Positions 9,749 through 17,530 of a stretch of DNA of 32,524 bases are shown here, piece after piece. Under the pieces are notes generated by a model. It did not search any database. It saw only the letters and a list, made by a program, of their open reading frames with translations, and was not told the DNA's origin. How positions within the stretch are numbered: position 1 is the stretch's first letter; the number at the start of each line of letters is the position of its first letter. The translations under genes and the position numbers were made by a program. The stretch covers positions 1-32,524 of the forward strand of contig JAUHYX010000006.1 in NCBI GenBank assembly GCA_030426285.1, written 5' to 3'. The stretch comes from a bacterium (GTDB taxonomy: Bacteria > Bacteroidota > Ignavibacteria > Kapaibacteriales > UBA7675).

Positions 9749-11238
9749 TTTGTAGTGTTCTTATCAGAAGTTGAAAGAAGTATAGAGCCAATGACGCACA
9801 ACAATGCATTCACAAACATAGCAACAATTCCGGTGTGAAAACCAACGATTCGGCTCGGGAACGCAAGCCCAATGTCTTGCCCGAACACTCCGAGAATTGC
9901 AATTCCCGTTCCAACTACAAATCCGGATATTATTGCTTGCGTATTTGCGCGCTTCCAGAACAACCCTAGAAGTACAACTGGCATGAGCTGTACAAGCAAT
10001 TCCAGTTTTATGATCATCAGTCGCCAAATTGTTTGGTCCACAGAGATCGCCAGCACGACGAGCAAGGCCATGAGTATCCAAGACAAAAACTTGTCTGAAT
10101 GTGTTAGAATTTGTAGGGTGGAGGCTGTTTTTGTGTTTTGCCGGCGAAGATCTTGCGTGAAAATGGACGAAATGGATAGCAGGGCTGAATCGACAGTTGA
10201 CATAATTGCTGCAATTGCCGCGCATATAAAACTAATGAGCACGACATGTGCAAAGATGCTATGACTTGCCAAGTATTCAAGTGTTTTCAAAGATACGAGC
10301 TCGCTTCCAGCTGCGTCGAGCCCTGGAAATGTCACATGCCCACTGCTAGCCACAAAGACCATAAACAGCGTTGTTACAATTGGCATAAACAGCATAACCT
10401 TAAACGCGCGTCTCAGAGTTGCGACTGATTCTGCTGCATAAATGCGTTGAATTGCGTGCGGGTACAGGGAAATGCCAAACATGAACAAAAGCATGCTACT
10501 GAGCCACCCCGTAAGTGCAGTTCCAGTGGGAGCATCCCAAAATTCCGGTTTAGCGGCTCTGAGAGTTGTGAAAATCTCTTGCGGCGACCCAATGTAACCA
10601 AAAATCAGAGCCACAATGGTCACGCAGCCAATGAGCAAGATCACACCTTGAATAGCATCTGTCCAGGCTACAGACCGCATGCCACCTAGTGACTCATATA
10701 CAACCATGACGATGGCCGCACCAACAATCCCAGCTTCGAATGACACGGCCCCATTTGTTACCACCTCGACGATATATCCCATGGCTTTGAGATTGGATAG
10801 GATGTAATTGGCGAGGGCAACAATACAAGAAACGCCTGCTAGAACCACTAGTGTTCGCGACTCAAACCGTTGCTGAAGGAAGTCGCCAAGAGTAACAAAA
10901 CCGTGCTTGTCAGCTAGCTTTCTGAGTTTAGGAGCAAAAACGAAGTACATGACAACGACCGACATCATGCTGGTCATACTGCTGACAATCACAAATCCCT
11001 CACGATACGCTTTCCCTGCAAAGCCAATGAGAGTGTTCCCACTGTATTGAGTGGCATAGAGTGTCAACAATAACACAACAAACCCCAGTGATTTTCCGCC
11101 GAGATAGAAGTCGCCGGCTGTAGAACTGCGCTGTTTCGACTTGCCATAAAGTCCCAAGCCAATTAGTACTAGCATGTAGACCAATAGGACCGCAATTCCT
11201 TCTGTTCCTAACAGTGAATCACTCAACTCTGTCTCCAC
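9745..11238 (-). CDS. Sodium:solute symporter (SSS family)
   Basis: A membrane protein of about 497 residues of the sodium/solute symporter family (PanF, PutP and SGLT relatives), with around 13 hydrophobic helices. Supporting segments are DFYLGGKSLGF and ATQYSGNTLIGFAGKAY at the N-terminal side, GGMRSVAWTDAIQG in the middle, and IMSTVDSALLSISSIFTQD later, all family signatures. The start is ambiguous. A GTG at 11238 is used here, but a TTG at 11226 has a better spaced GGAG six bases upstream. Both overlap the end of the small membrane gene before it. A longer reading to 11304 is rejected because it would run through that gene. The substrate may be a deacetylated product or precursor of the PIG-L reaction, but that is inference. 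Confidence 0.9.
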   Translation of the reverse strand: METELSDSLLGTEGIAVLLVYMLVLIGLGLYGKSKQRSSTAGDFYLGGKSLGFVVLLLTLYATQYSGNTLIGFAGKAYREGFVIVSSMTSMMSVVVMYFVFAPKLRKLADKHGFVTLGDFLQQRFESRTLVVLAGVSCIVALANYILSNLKAMGYIVEVVTNGAVSFEAGIVGAAIVMVVYESLGGMRSVAWTDAIQGVILLIGCVTIVALIFGYIGSPQEIFTTLRAAKPEFWDAPTGTALTGWLSSMLLFMFGISLYPHAIQRIYAAESVATLRRAFKVMLFMPIVTTLFMVFVASSGHVTFPGLDAAGSELVSLKTLEYLASHSIFAHVVLISFICAAIAAIMSTVDSALLSISSIFTQDLRRQNTKTASTLQILTHSDKFLSWILMALLVVLAISVDQTIWRLMIIKLELLVQLMPVVLLGLFWKRANTQAIISGFVVGTGIAILGVFGQDIGLAFPSRIVGFHTGIVAMFVNALLCVIGSILLSTSDKNTTK

Positions 11239-11419
11239 CCATAGTGTTCCAAATCTGTTTCGAGTAGAGTGCAACAACACAAACAACAACAATCGAGGCC
11301 GCAATGCTAAACACTGCCCACACGGGTACGAGTGAGTCGCTCAGAGAAGACGAATCCCACCACGGGACTGTGAGCGCCAAGGCAAGGACAAGTGCTAGGC
11401 CTGTTCTGAATACTTTCAT
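11219..11419 (-). CDS. Small two-helix membrane protein preceding the symporter
   Basis: A 66-residue hydrophobic protein with two predicted membrane helices (about residues 5-18 and 30-50) separated by a short loop holding PWWDSSSLSD. It does not match a family I can name. SSS symporters in other bacteria are often preceded by a small membrane protein encoded in the same operon (DUF997/YhdT with PanF, DUF485/YjcH with ActP, DUF3311 elsewhere), and this gene occupies that position. Its stop lies within the first codons of the symporter. The ATG at 11419 is chosen; an in-frame GTG five codons upstream is possible. No strong ribosome site is seen. It is divergent from the histidine kinase at 11470. 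I think it is real because of its hydrophobicity, length and coupling, but it is unconfirmed. Confidence 0.65.
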   Translation of the reverse strand: MKVFRTGLALVLALALTVPWWDSSSLSDSLVPVWAVFSIAASIVVVCVVALYSKQIWNTMGGDRVE

Positions 11420-11469
11420 TGTGCGTATATTCACGCTTGTTCAACAACGATTGGTGCTGAAATTAGGGA

Positions 11470-12699
11470 ATGGCGAAACAAAAGCATAAAAAAGAGGTCT
11501 CACCGCGACTTATAAAATGGTTCTTGCTTTCTGCCGGTGTGGCAATTGTCACAGTGGTTTTGCTTTACACGCAGCTATTGGTCGACGAATTGAGAAATCG
11601 CGAACACAAAATGATTCGCACATATGTAGAACAGTTTGATTTCCTCGTGAATTCTCCCGACAACAGTCCAAATGTTGACCTAACATTCTTCATGGACCAG
11701 GTTATAAAAAATATCCATTTTCCGATTGTGTGGACCGATGCCAACGGGGAACCTGTACAGCCATATGTTACAAGCGTTATCAATGTTGAAATTGATACTG
11801 CTGATACGCAGGAAGCGCAAAGGGAGTACCTTGTTGCACTCATTGCAGAAATGGAAGCACTGTACGAGCCGTTGCAGATTACAGACCGCTACGGCAATGT
11901 GATCTCGAAATACTACTATTCGCATTCTTCTCTAATCACGCGACTTGAGCTCTTTCCGGTCATTCAAATTTTGGTGATAGGCGGATTTATTGTTCTTGGT
12001 TATGTGGGGTTTAGCTACATCAAGCGCACTGAAGAGTCGCGCGTTTGGGCGGGACTCGCCAAAGAGGCCGCTCATCAGATGGGAACACCTCTGAGCAGTA
12101 TGATGGCATGGATAGAGATCTTGAAAGTTGATGCAAAACCGGAAAATGAGGAAATCGTGCATGAGTTGGAACGAGATATCGAGCGTCTCAACAGGATTTC
12201 GCACAGGTTTTCCAAGATTGGCAGTTTGCCCGAACGGTCGCGTCAACACGCTGCTTCTCTCATAGAACGCGTGATTCAGTATTACAAGCAGCGATTGCCA
12301 GCACTTGGATCCAGCGTTGTCATTGAGCATGAATTGGATCAAGATATTTACGTCCTTGTCAACACCGATGTGTTTGAATGGGTGATTGAAAATCTCATCA
12401 AAAATGCAGTTGAAGCAATTGAAGGCGACGGTGTGATTACTATATCGCTAAAGCAGAAGGAAGGTGCAGTTGTAATCCGGGTGCAAGACTCTGGCAAAGG
12501 CATGAATCAAGCCACACGTAGAGCAGCATTTCGTCCGGGATTTACAACAAAAACGCGAGGTTGGGGCTTGGGACTTAGTCTTTGCCGACGCATAATCAAC
12601 GATTACCACGGCGGTAAAATCACAATTGTTGACACTGCGCCAGGGAGAGGTACAACATTTGAAATAAAACTGCCAGAAGGAGGGAACGGTGGCGTTTAA
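11470..12699 (+). CDS. Membrane sensor histidine kinase, AHQMGTPLS type
   Basis: A 409-residue two-component sensor kinase. It has two membrane helices (about residues 14-34 and 163-185) enclosing an extracytoplasmic domain of about 125 residues, the probable sensor. The dimerisation/phosphoacceptor helix carries the H-box AAHQMGTPLSSMMAWIE near residue 203, a variant common in Bacteroidota kinases. The ATPase domain shows the N-box ENLIKNAVEAI, the G1 box DSGKGM, the F-box region FRPGFTTK and the G2 box GLGLSLCRRI. No response regulator is adjacent, so the cognate partner is elsewhere. The gene overlaps the start of the downstream acetyltransferase by 11 bases. The stimulus is unknown. Confidence 0.93.
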   Translation: MAKQKHKKEVSPRLIKWFLLSAGVAIVTVVLLYTQLLVDELRNREHKMIRTYVEQFDFLVNSPDNSPNVDLTFFMDQVIKNIHFPIVWTDANGEPVQPYVTSVINVEIDTADTQEAQREYLVALIAEMEALYEPLQITDRYGNVISKYYYSHSSLITRLELFPVIQILVIGGFIVLGYVGFSYIKRTEESRVWAGLAKEAAHQMGTPLSSMMAWIEILKVDAKPENEEIVHELERDIERLNRISHRFSKIGSLPERSRQHAASLIERVIQYYKQRLPALGSSVVIEHELDQDIYVLVNTDVFEWVIENLIKNAVEAIEGDGVITISLKQKEGAVVIRVQDSGKGMNQATRRAAFRPGFTTKTRGWGLGLSLCRRIINDYHGGKITIVDTAPGRGTTFEIKLPEGGNGGV

Positions 12700-13477
12700 C
12701 TTGACGTCTTTGGGACGCAGGACCGATCTGATTTTTGCGCGCCACAACGGTGTTGTAGAAGATCGCGGTGAGTATCTCGTTATTAAGACCGAACGAAATC
12801 CCGGCTTTTATTGGGGTAACTATTTGCTGTTTGATGAATCTCCCAAAGCCACTGATTACGTGCGTTGGAAGGAGTTGTTTGACAAAGAATTCCCGTATTA
12901 TGCACAACCGCAACACTATGTATTTGCCTGGCAGGAGCAGAGACTGGGAGAAATTGATGAGTTTCTTGCCCATGATTTTGTGGTCGACAAGGGTGTTGTG
13001 CTCACGGCAACTTCTGTCAAGGAGCCGAAGCGCCTACACACATCCCTGCAAGTAATGCCTATTGAATCTGACCAACAGTGGAGTGAATTGTTGACTCTGG
13101 TTGTAGCTGACAACACGGAACACGAACCTGAAAGCTATCTGCGCTTTAAGCGTCAACAGTTCCTAGATTACCGCATAATGCAATCTCAAGGAATAGGGCA
13201 GTGGTTTGGCGCTTACATTGGCGGCACGCTTGTTGGAAACTGTGGTGTTTTCTTTGAGGATGGAATTGGACGCTTTCAACAGGTAATAACATTTGCTGAC
13301 TACCGAAACATGGGCGTATGCAACACTCTAGTGCATCGCGTTTGCGTGTGGGCTTTTGAGCAGAACAAAGCCACCACATTGGTTATGGAAGCAGACGTAG
13401 ACTATCATGCTGCGCGTATCTATGAGGGGCTAGGTTTTCGGGCCAGCGAGCACAACTTTGCGTTGACTTGGTGGTAG
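12689..13477 (+). CDS. GNAT family N-acetyltransferase
   Basis: A 262-residue protein whose C-terminal half (about residues 110-262) has the GNAT fold. Visible are a strand-turn reading GAYIGGTLVGNCGVFFEDG, the acetyl-CoA-binding motif A around TFADYRNMGVCNTLVHRV, and the motif B end AARIYEGLGFRASE. The N-terminal 100 residues are not recognised and may form a second, degenerate GNAT-like lobe. The start is a GTG with a strong ribosome site (AAGGAGGG at 12677-12684) inside the end of the kinase gene, so the two are co-translated. Acceptor substrate unknown. It ends two bases from the convergent PAS histidine kinase, leaving no room for a terminator between them. Confidence 0.87.
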   Translation: MAFNLTSLGRRTDLIFARHNGVVEDRGEYLVIKTERNPGFYWGNYLLFDESPKATDYVRWKELFDKEFPYYAQPQHYVFAWQEQRLGEIDEFLAHDFVVDKGVVLTATSVKEPKRLHTSLQVMPIESDQQWSELLTLVVADNTEHEPESYLRFKRQQFLDYRIMQSQGIGQWFGAYIGGTLVGNCGVFFEDGIGRFQQVITFADYRNMGVCNTLVHRVCVWAFEQNKATTLVMEADVDYHAARIYEGLGFRASEHNFALTWW

Positions 13478-13479
13478 TT

Positions 13480-15309
13480 TCACAGTTGCTTGGCAATTGT
13501 AAAGTAGAACGTTGATCCATTTTCTTGTTCACTCTCTACCCAAATATTCCCTTTGTGCATTGTGACAACGCGTTTGCAGTTTGCCAAACCTATGCCTGAG
13601 CCTGGTTGTTCACTCTCGCTGTGTGCCTTAGTAAAAATGTTGAATATGCTCTTCTGGTGTTTTTCTGCAATTCCTTGACCATTGTCACTAATAGAAAACA
13701 AGTAGTGGTCCAACTGTTCTTTGCAGCTTATGTTTATGACCGGACTGCGTTCATGTGACCGGTACTTGATAGCATTTTGAATAAGGTTTTGAAACAGCAT
13801 TTGCAAATGTGGCATGAAACCTAGGATCACAGGTAGGCCTGCAAATTTGACAAGTGCATGCGAGCGGTTGATGTCAGCCGTGAGGTCGCGCAACACATCG
13901 GGAATCAATATATTGAGATCTACTCGTTTGGGCGGTTCACTCATGTCTTTCTTTGCAAAGTCTAAGAGCGAGACAATCATATTTAGGAGACGTGAGACAG
14001 TTTGTCCACTGCGCTCCAACAACTGTTGTTTGCTGTCTTCAGACAAACCAGAATTAGGATCGAGAAGAGAATCGATAACTTGCTGAACAGAAGACAATGG
14101 GCTCTTCAGGTCATGTGTTGCCATGTATACAAACTGTTCCATTTCAACACTTTGCACGAGTAGTTGTTCGTTGGCAAGCTTTAGTTCGGAAACATCGACA
14201 AATGATCCCAAAATTGAAGTGAGGTTCCCTTCAGAATCGTAGTCAAATCCGCAGTCACGAGCCTGGCACCAAACAATACTACCTGACTTGTTCTTGATCC
14301 GATACAGCATTGTGTCGTATTCACCATCATTGAGCGCTTTAATACGTTCGAGGTGTTCTGCCAAACCCTGTAAATCTTCAGGGTGAAACAACTCAGAATA
14401 CTGTTCAGGTGCCATTGCCTGTAGCTCTTCGAGTGTGTATCCGCTCAACTCTGTGAACTGCCGATTCACATACGTGTATCGTCGCTTTTCCAAGTCGTAG
14501 ATATACACGGCATTTGCTGAAGAATTCATCACATTGGAGATAAAATCGTGCTGCTCACGGTTGCGTTGCTCAAGGTCTCTAAGTGCCGTAACGTCCTTGG
14601 ATATGAGGTTGACACCTACGACAACATTGTTTTTTACAATAGGGGTGGCAGCTGTTTCAAATACCGATTTTCCATTGAGAGATGGGTATTCAATGCTGTA
14701 CTGAACTGGTTCTTTGCTCTCAAAGACTTCCTCGAGCTTTTGCGCGACGCGTTCTTTTTCGGAATCGGGTAGAATAGACAGCAAGTGTGAGCCAACTACA
14801 TCTTGCTTTTTTAGGTTTGGGGCAATATGATTTACATACTGAATGGTCAAATTACTGTCTACTTGTGCTATGTAGTCTTGGTTGTAGTCAACAACAGATT
14901 TATAGAACGCTTTGAGGGTTTCTGCCTCTCGAATCAACTGTATCTTTTTGGAGGCATCAACAATAAGAGCTAGGACCAATTTTTGCTGTTTTGACTCAAA
15001 TGGTGTCAATGAAACTTCAATCGGGATGAGCTGGCCATTTTTGTGTTTGCCTTGCAAAAACCGTCCTTCGGCCATCCGTCTACTCGAGGCTTGCTTGAAA
15101 AAGTCCTGACGGAGTTGGCTATGACGTTCCGCAAAACCATCTGGCAGTAGCATACTCATTTGCTGTCCGATCAGTTGAACTTTCGAGTAGCCAAATAGAT
15201 CGACCATGGCTCGATTGGCGAATTCCACAATGCCTTGTTCGTTCACGGCAATGACGGCTTCGACCAAGCTGTCAATCGCATCAAATTGTGTTGTTGTGCT
15301 AAATGGCAT
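13480..15309 (-). CDS. Soluble multi-PAS sensor histidine kinase
   Basis: A 609-residue cytoplasmic kinase with no membrane helix. Three PAS domains are suggested: about residues 5-110 (AVIAVNEQGIVEFANRAM), 130-250 (DYIAQVDSNLTIQYVN) and 255-380 (AVYIYDLEKRRYTYVNRQF, followed by a PAC-like WCQARDCGFDYDSEGN). A HisKA domain follows with H-box MATHDLKSPLSS near residue 395, then a HATPase domain with N-box LIQNAIKYR, G1 SDNGQGIAEKH and G2 GSGIGLANCKRV. The ATG at 15309 has GAGGA just upstream. A longer reading to 15432 is rejected because the added residues are unlike a PAS start and would run into the previous gene. No response regulator is adjacent. The signal may be a small ligand or redox cue, as is common for PAS domains, but nothing specific is visible. 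Confidence 0.93.
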   Translation of the reverse strand: MPFSTTTQFDAIDSLVEAVIAVNEQGIVEFANRAMVDLFGYSKVQLIGQQMSMLLPDGFAERHSQLRQDFFKQASSRRMAEGRFLQGKHKNGQLIPIEVSLTPFESKQQKLVLALIVDASKKIQLIREAETLKAFYKSVVDYNQDYIAQVDSNLTIQYVNHIAPNLKKQDVVGSHLLSILPDSEKERVAQKLEEVFESKEPVQYSIEYPSLNGKSVFETAATPIVKNNVVVGVNLISKDVTALRDLEQRNREQHDFISNVMNSSANAVYIYDLEKRRYTYVNRQFTELSGYTLEELQAMAPEQYSELFHPEDLQGLAEHLERIKALNDGEYDTMLYRIKNKSGSIVWCQARDCGFDYDSEGNLTSILGSFVDVSELKLANEQLLVQSVEMEQFVYMATHDLKSPLSSVQQVIDSLLDPNSGLSEDSKQQLLERSGQTVSRLLNMIVSLLDFAKKDMSEPPKRVDLNILIPDVLRDLTADINRSHALVKFAGLPVILGFMPHLQMLFQNLIQNAIKYRSHERSPVINISCKEQLDHYLFSISDNGQGIAEKHQKSIFNIFTKAHSESEQPGSGIGLANCKRVVTMHKGNIWVESEQENGSTFYFTIAKQL

Positions 15310-15419
15310 GCATTCCTCTAACCGGTGAACAGTATAGTGCAAGCAAAATCGGTGAATCATGCTTAGCCTAGTTCGTAGATTATAGCTCTCGCGCCACACA
15401 AATACAATCAAAAAAGCAC

Positions 15420-16196
15420 TTATTCCCACCAATGGTGCAATTCTTGCCGTTTGGCAATTTCGTCTCCATCAATCCAAGCTTTGACAAAAACATCCCAGCC
15501 ATTTGACATCGATTCTGCAGGGATATCGAATTCAGATCCGCCGGCATTAAACATAATCGCTTTATGTGGCACTCTGTAGTCGCCCCAAGAACACGGCATG
15601 GAAAGGGAACCGTCATAGATTCTCCACGTTCCCAAAAAAGCATTATTGAGGTAACCTTGAGACTGAATACTCCTGTCGTCATACCTCCACGAGCCTTGGT
15701 CATCAAGGTACACCAATGTATAGAACCGCCCTTGGAATGTTCCGCTATGGTACTGCGCTGAATCTTCAACAAACTCGTACGAACCGACAATTGTGTACTG
15801 ACCTTGTAAATCATTCGATGGTTCATACTCACTATCCGAAGTCATGGGGACCGTAGCAAACACAGAATCTATACGCATCCACCCGTGAAAAGCACCAATG
15901 TTGCCACTGACATTTGACGCACCAGCTACATCAAACCTCAAATGCGAGTTTGATGTTCTACGCACATCTCGAAACGCAATCTTTATTCTCTGAAATTTGT
16001 CGCCGATAACGCCGAGTACATTGTGTGGTTCGGTATGGCACCAAATGTCTTGAGGCTTCAAATTCTTCAGCAGCGACAGTTCATCGACTTCTTGCAATTC
16101 AACCTCTTCAACAACGGGAAACAAGTCAAGAATATCAGTTGCTACAGGACTACTAACACTCAGACCCAACAAAACGTACCAGATGCATAATTTCAT
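15420..16196 (-). CDS. Exported conserved hypothetical protein
   Basis: A 258-residue protein with a hydrophobic N-terminal signal (MKLCIWYVLLGLSVSSPVA) and no further membrane helix. The body is rich in aromatic residues and short beta-like segments with repeated glycine-aromatic turns (for example GTFQGRFYTLVYLDD, FLGTWRIYDG, CSWGDYRVP). From memory, uncharacterised secreted proteins of Bacteroidota share the GTW...C.WGDYR(I/V)P pattern, so I regard it as a lineage-conserved protein of unknown function. A promoter-like element and a short hairpin lie upstream. The downstream PAS kinase gene is on the same strand after a 110-base gap, so linkage between them is uncertain. The start is supported by AGAGAAG ahead of the ATG. 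Confidence 0.8.
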   Translation of the reverse strand: MKLCIWYVLLGLSVSSPVATDILDLFPVVEEVELQEVDELSLLKNLKPQDIWCHTEPHNVLGVIGDKFQRIKIAFRDVRRTSNSHLRFDVAGASNVSGNIGAFHGWMRIDSVFATVPMTSDSEYEPSNDLQGQYTIVGSYEFVEDSAQYHSGTFQGRFYTLVYLDDQGSWRYDDRSIQSQGYLNNAFLGTWRIYDGSLSMPCSWGDYRVPHKAIMFNAGGSEFDIPAESMSNGWDVFVKAWIDGDEIAKRQELHHWWE

Positions 16197-16227
16197 AACA
16201 TCTTCTCTGAAAGCAGGATTAGTGGCA

Positions 16228-16246
16228 TCTCTGCAAACAGCAGAGA
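16228..16246 (-). other. Perfect 7-bp hairpin in the 5' leader of the exported hypothetical gene
   Basis: TCTCTGC and GCAGAGA form a perfect 7-bp stem with a 5-base loop. It lies 31 bases upstream of the ATG at 16196 and a few bases after the transcription start implied by the promoter-like element at 16258-16286. No U-run follows, so it is not a terminator. It could stabilise the 5' end of the mRNA or bind a regulator; this is inference. Confidence 0.5.
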
Positions 16247-16257
16247 CATAAATACAT

Positions 16258-16286
16258 CAAAATACATGATTATATTGTTCCACAAA
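16258..16286 (-). promoter_or_regulatory. Bacteroidota-like promoter for the 15420-16196 gene
   Basis: On the minus strand, TTTG (16283-16286) is followed after 18 bases by TATTTTG (16258-16264). The Bacteroidota housekeeping consensus is TTTG-N19-TAnnTTTG, so this fits with one base missing in the -7 element. It would start transcription near 16252, giving a leader of about 55 bases that begins with the hairpin at 16228-16246. No experiment supports it. Confidence 0.4.
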
Positions 16287-16415
16287 GCTACCGTGCACAA
16301 CTTTCTGAGTAATTATGTTTGCTGTTTCTTTCAAAACTAATGCATTTCGACTCATCCAGCTATTGGGTGATTCTCAACAACGGCAACCTCATATTTCCCG
16401 CGTTGGATTGTGACC

Positions 16416-16625
16416 TCAGTTTTCGTTCTGAAGTACGGTAATGACGCGTTCCTTAGGAAAGCTTGCAATCAGCGTGTCACCAATCCAAAACTCGTAGCAT
16501 AGGTTTTGACTACTGGGCGTCAAGACGCGATCGCATTTAATGGTTGCCGATTTTTGAACTGTCGTGGTTCCCGGCGGAATGGAGTATGTGATAGTGTACG
16601 ACAAAGAGCCTGTGTCGGAATTCAT
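16416..16625 (-). CDS. Small hypothetical protein (69 aa)
   Basis: A short protein predicted to be mostly beta strand (for example SLSYTITYSIPPGT, LCYEFWIGDTLIASFP, ERVITVL). There is no signal peptide or membrane helix. The ATG at 16625 is preceded by AAAGGAG with a 6-base spacer, a strong ribosome site. A longer reading to 16769 is rejected because it would cross the terminator at 16696-16734 and the 3' end of the previous gene. A -7-like element (TACTTTTG, 16671-16678) lies about 45 bases upstream. I do not recognise the family. It sits in a run of small minus-strand orphans. The two cysteines are not in a motif I know. Confidence 0.65.
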   Translation of the reverse strand: MNSDTGSLSYTITYSIPPGTTTVQKSATIKCDRVLTPSSQNLCYEFWIGDTLIASFPKERVITVLQNEN

Positions 16626-16670
16626 GGTATTCTCCTTTAACAGATTCAAGGATTGTGTTGTTGAGGATAT

Positions 16671-16678
16671 CAAAAGTA
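16671..16678 (-). promoter_or_regulatory. Candidate -7 promoter element for the 69-aa gene
   Basis: TACTTTTG on the minus strand matches the Bacteroidota -7 consensus TAnnTTTG exactly. No good TTTG lies 19-21 bases upstream, where the U-tract of the preceding terminator falls. It is positioned between that terminator and the ATG at 16625, as expected for an independent promoter. Confidence 0.35.
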
Positions 16679-16695
16679 GTTCGGAAAAACAAAAG

Positions 16696-16734
16696 GAAGC
16701 CCCTGTGTACAACACACGTTCCGTGGGGCTTCCC
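16696..16734 (-). terminator. Rho-independent terminator after the 16745-17083 gene
   Basis: GGAAGCCCC (16696-16704) and GGGGCTTCC (16726-16734) form a perfect 9-bp GC-rich stem with a 21-base loop. Read on the minus strand it is followed by TTTTGTTTTT, a good U-tract. It begins 11 bases after the stop codon at 16745. On the plus strand the tail is weaker (CCTTTTA). Confidence 0.82.
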
Positions 16735-16744
16735 CTTTTACTTT

Positions 16745-17083
16745 CTATGTTAGGCTGTCGTCTAAACACTCAGAAACTGGCTTCTGAATACTGCGTTTGA
16801 GTGCGATTTCTATGTACTCGATCAGATCTTTGTGGGTTATTTCAACGTCGTCTTTCGCAGCGTTTTTGAGCACACCCTGTAGTGTATCTAATATTTCATG
16901 TGTAGCCATGTAAGCTTGGTTCTTGGCAATTCGGCACGCAATTTCCTTGGTGCCTTCTATATCGAAAAACAAAGGAGCTTGCAGGTTGTTTTCTTCATGA
17001 AACGCCCGTTGCGAATTGTCGTGTTTCCAGCCATGACCTATGATATCTTCATGTGTTGGAATACTGTGTGTGTGCTTTGGCAT
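16745..17083 (-). CDS. Small hypothetical protein (112 aa)
   Basis: A soluble, acidic, mostly helical protein. The N-terminal 30 residues are rich in His and polar residues (HTHSIPTHEDIIGHG, then WKHDNSQRAF). The remainder looks like two or three amphipathic helices (about residues 42-70 and 78-95). It has no signal peptide, membrane helix or motif I recognise. The ATG at 17083 has AAGGA six bases upstream. The ATG two codons earlier would abut that site, so it is less likely. It ends just before a strong terminator. The next gene upstream on the same strand ends 43 bases away. It may be a lineage-specific orphan. Confidence 0.65.
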   Translation of the reverse strand: MPKHTHSIPTHEDIIGHGWKHDNSQRAFHEENNLQAPLFFDIEGTKEIACRIAKNQAYMATHEILDTLQGVLKNAAKDDVEITHKDLIEYIEIALKRSIQKPVSECLDDSLT

Positions 17084-17126
17084 GTACATTCCTTGTTGTC
17101 AAAAAAGTGTGAATATGTTCATGCAT

Positions 17127-17438
17127 TCAGCTGGCAAGATTGTATTTGAAGTATGTTTGAATAATCTTTTTTCCTCTCTTCGTGATGTTGTGCACGATAT
17201 ATCCCTGCGGGAGAGCGACGCCGGAAACCCACTGACCATGTATCAGTTTGAGGGTCTCCATAGTTTTCAGCGTCTCTACAGCTAAGTCCTGCATATCACC
17301 CCAACTCGGGTTCGCGTAGTCGATGTGACCACTATACCACAGCAGGAGGTGTAAGATATCTCCGGCAGAAACAGTTGTCCTATGTATGCCTGTTCCTGCA
17401 CATTTGGGGTTCGTTGGATATTCAGAGTTCGATTTCAC
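17127..17438 (-). CDS. Small hypothetical protein, possibly winged-helix-like (103 aa)
   Basis: A soluble protein with a GTG start; a stop codon lies 13 codons upstream in frame, so no longer ATG start exists. The order of predicted helices (GDILHLLLWYSG, MQDLAVETLKTMETLKLI), a two-strand hairpin (WVSGVALPQGYIVHNIT) and a final helix beginning TKRGKKII resembles a winged-helix fold, where T-x-x-G-K commonly opens the last helix. That is a fold impression and not an identification. There is no strong ribosome site. A 14-bp perfect palindrome lies 22-35 bases upstream, where an operator would be expected, so autoregulation is possible if it binds DNA. Confidence 0.5.
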   Translation of the reverse strand: MKSNSEYPTNPKCAGTGIHRTTVSAGDILHLLLWYSGHIDYANPSWGDMQDLAVETLKTMETLKLIHGQWVSGVALPQGYIVHNITKRGKKIIQTYFKYNLAS

Positions 17439-17459
17439 GTGCTTTGATTGTTTTTGAAT

Positions 17460-17473
17460 TGATCTATAGATCA
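17460..17473. promoter_or_regulatory. 14-bp perfect palindrome upstream of the 103-aa gene
   Basis: TGATCTATAGATCA is its own reverse complement. It is 22 bases from the GTG start of the minus-strand gene at 17438 and in an otherwise noncoding stretch. Position and symmetry fit a dimeric repressor's operator; no regulator is identified. Confidence 0.4.
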
Positions 17474-17530
17474 GTTATCGCTATGTTTTGTAGTTCTCAG
17501 CGAGATACATGAACAAACATGAAGAGGCAG

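Noticed and set aside
16345-16440. A continuation of the 69-residue protein in another frame (TEVTIQRGKYEVAVVENH), suggesting a frameshift
   Set aside because: Only about 22 codons are open, and the protein's own end (FPKERVITVL) looks natural; there is no homolog evidence.
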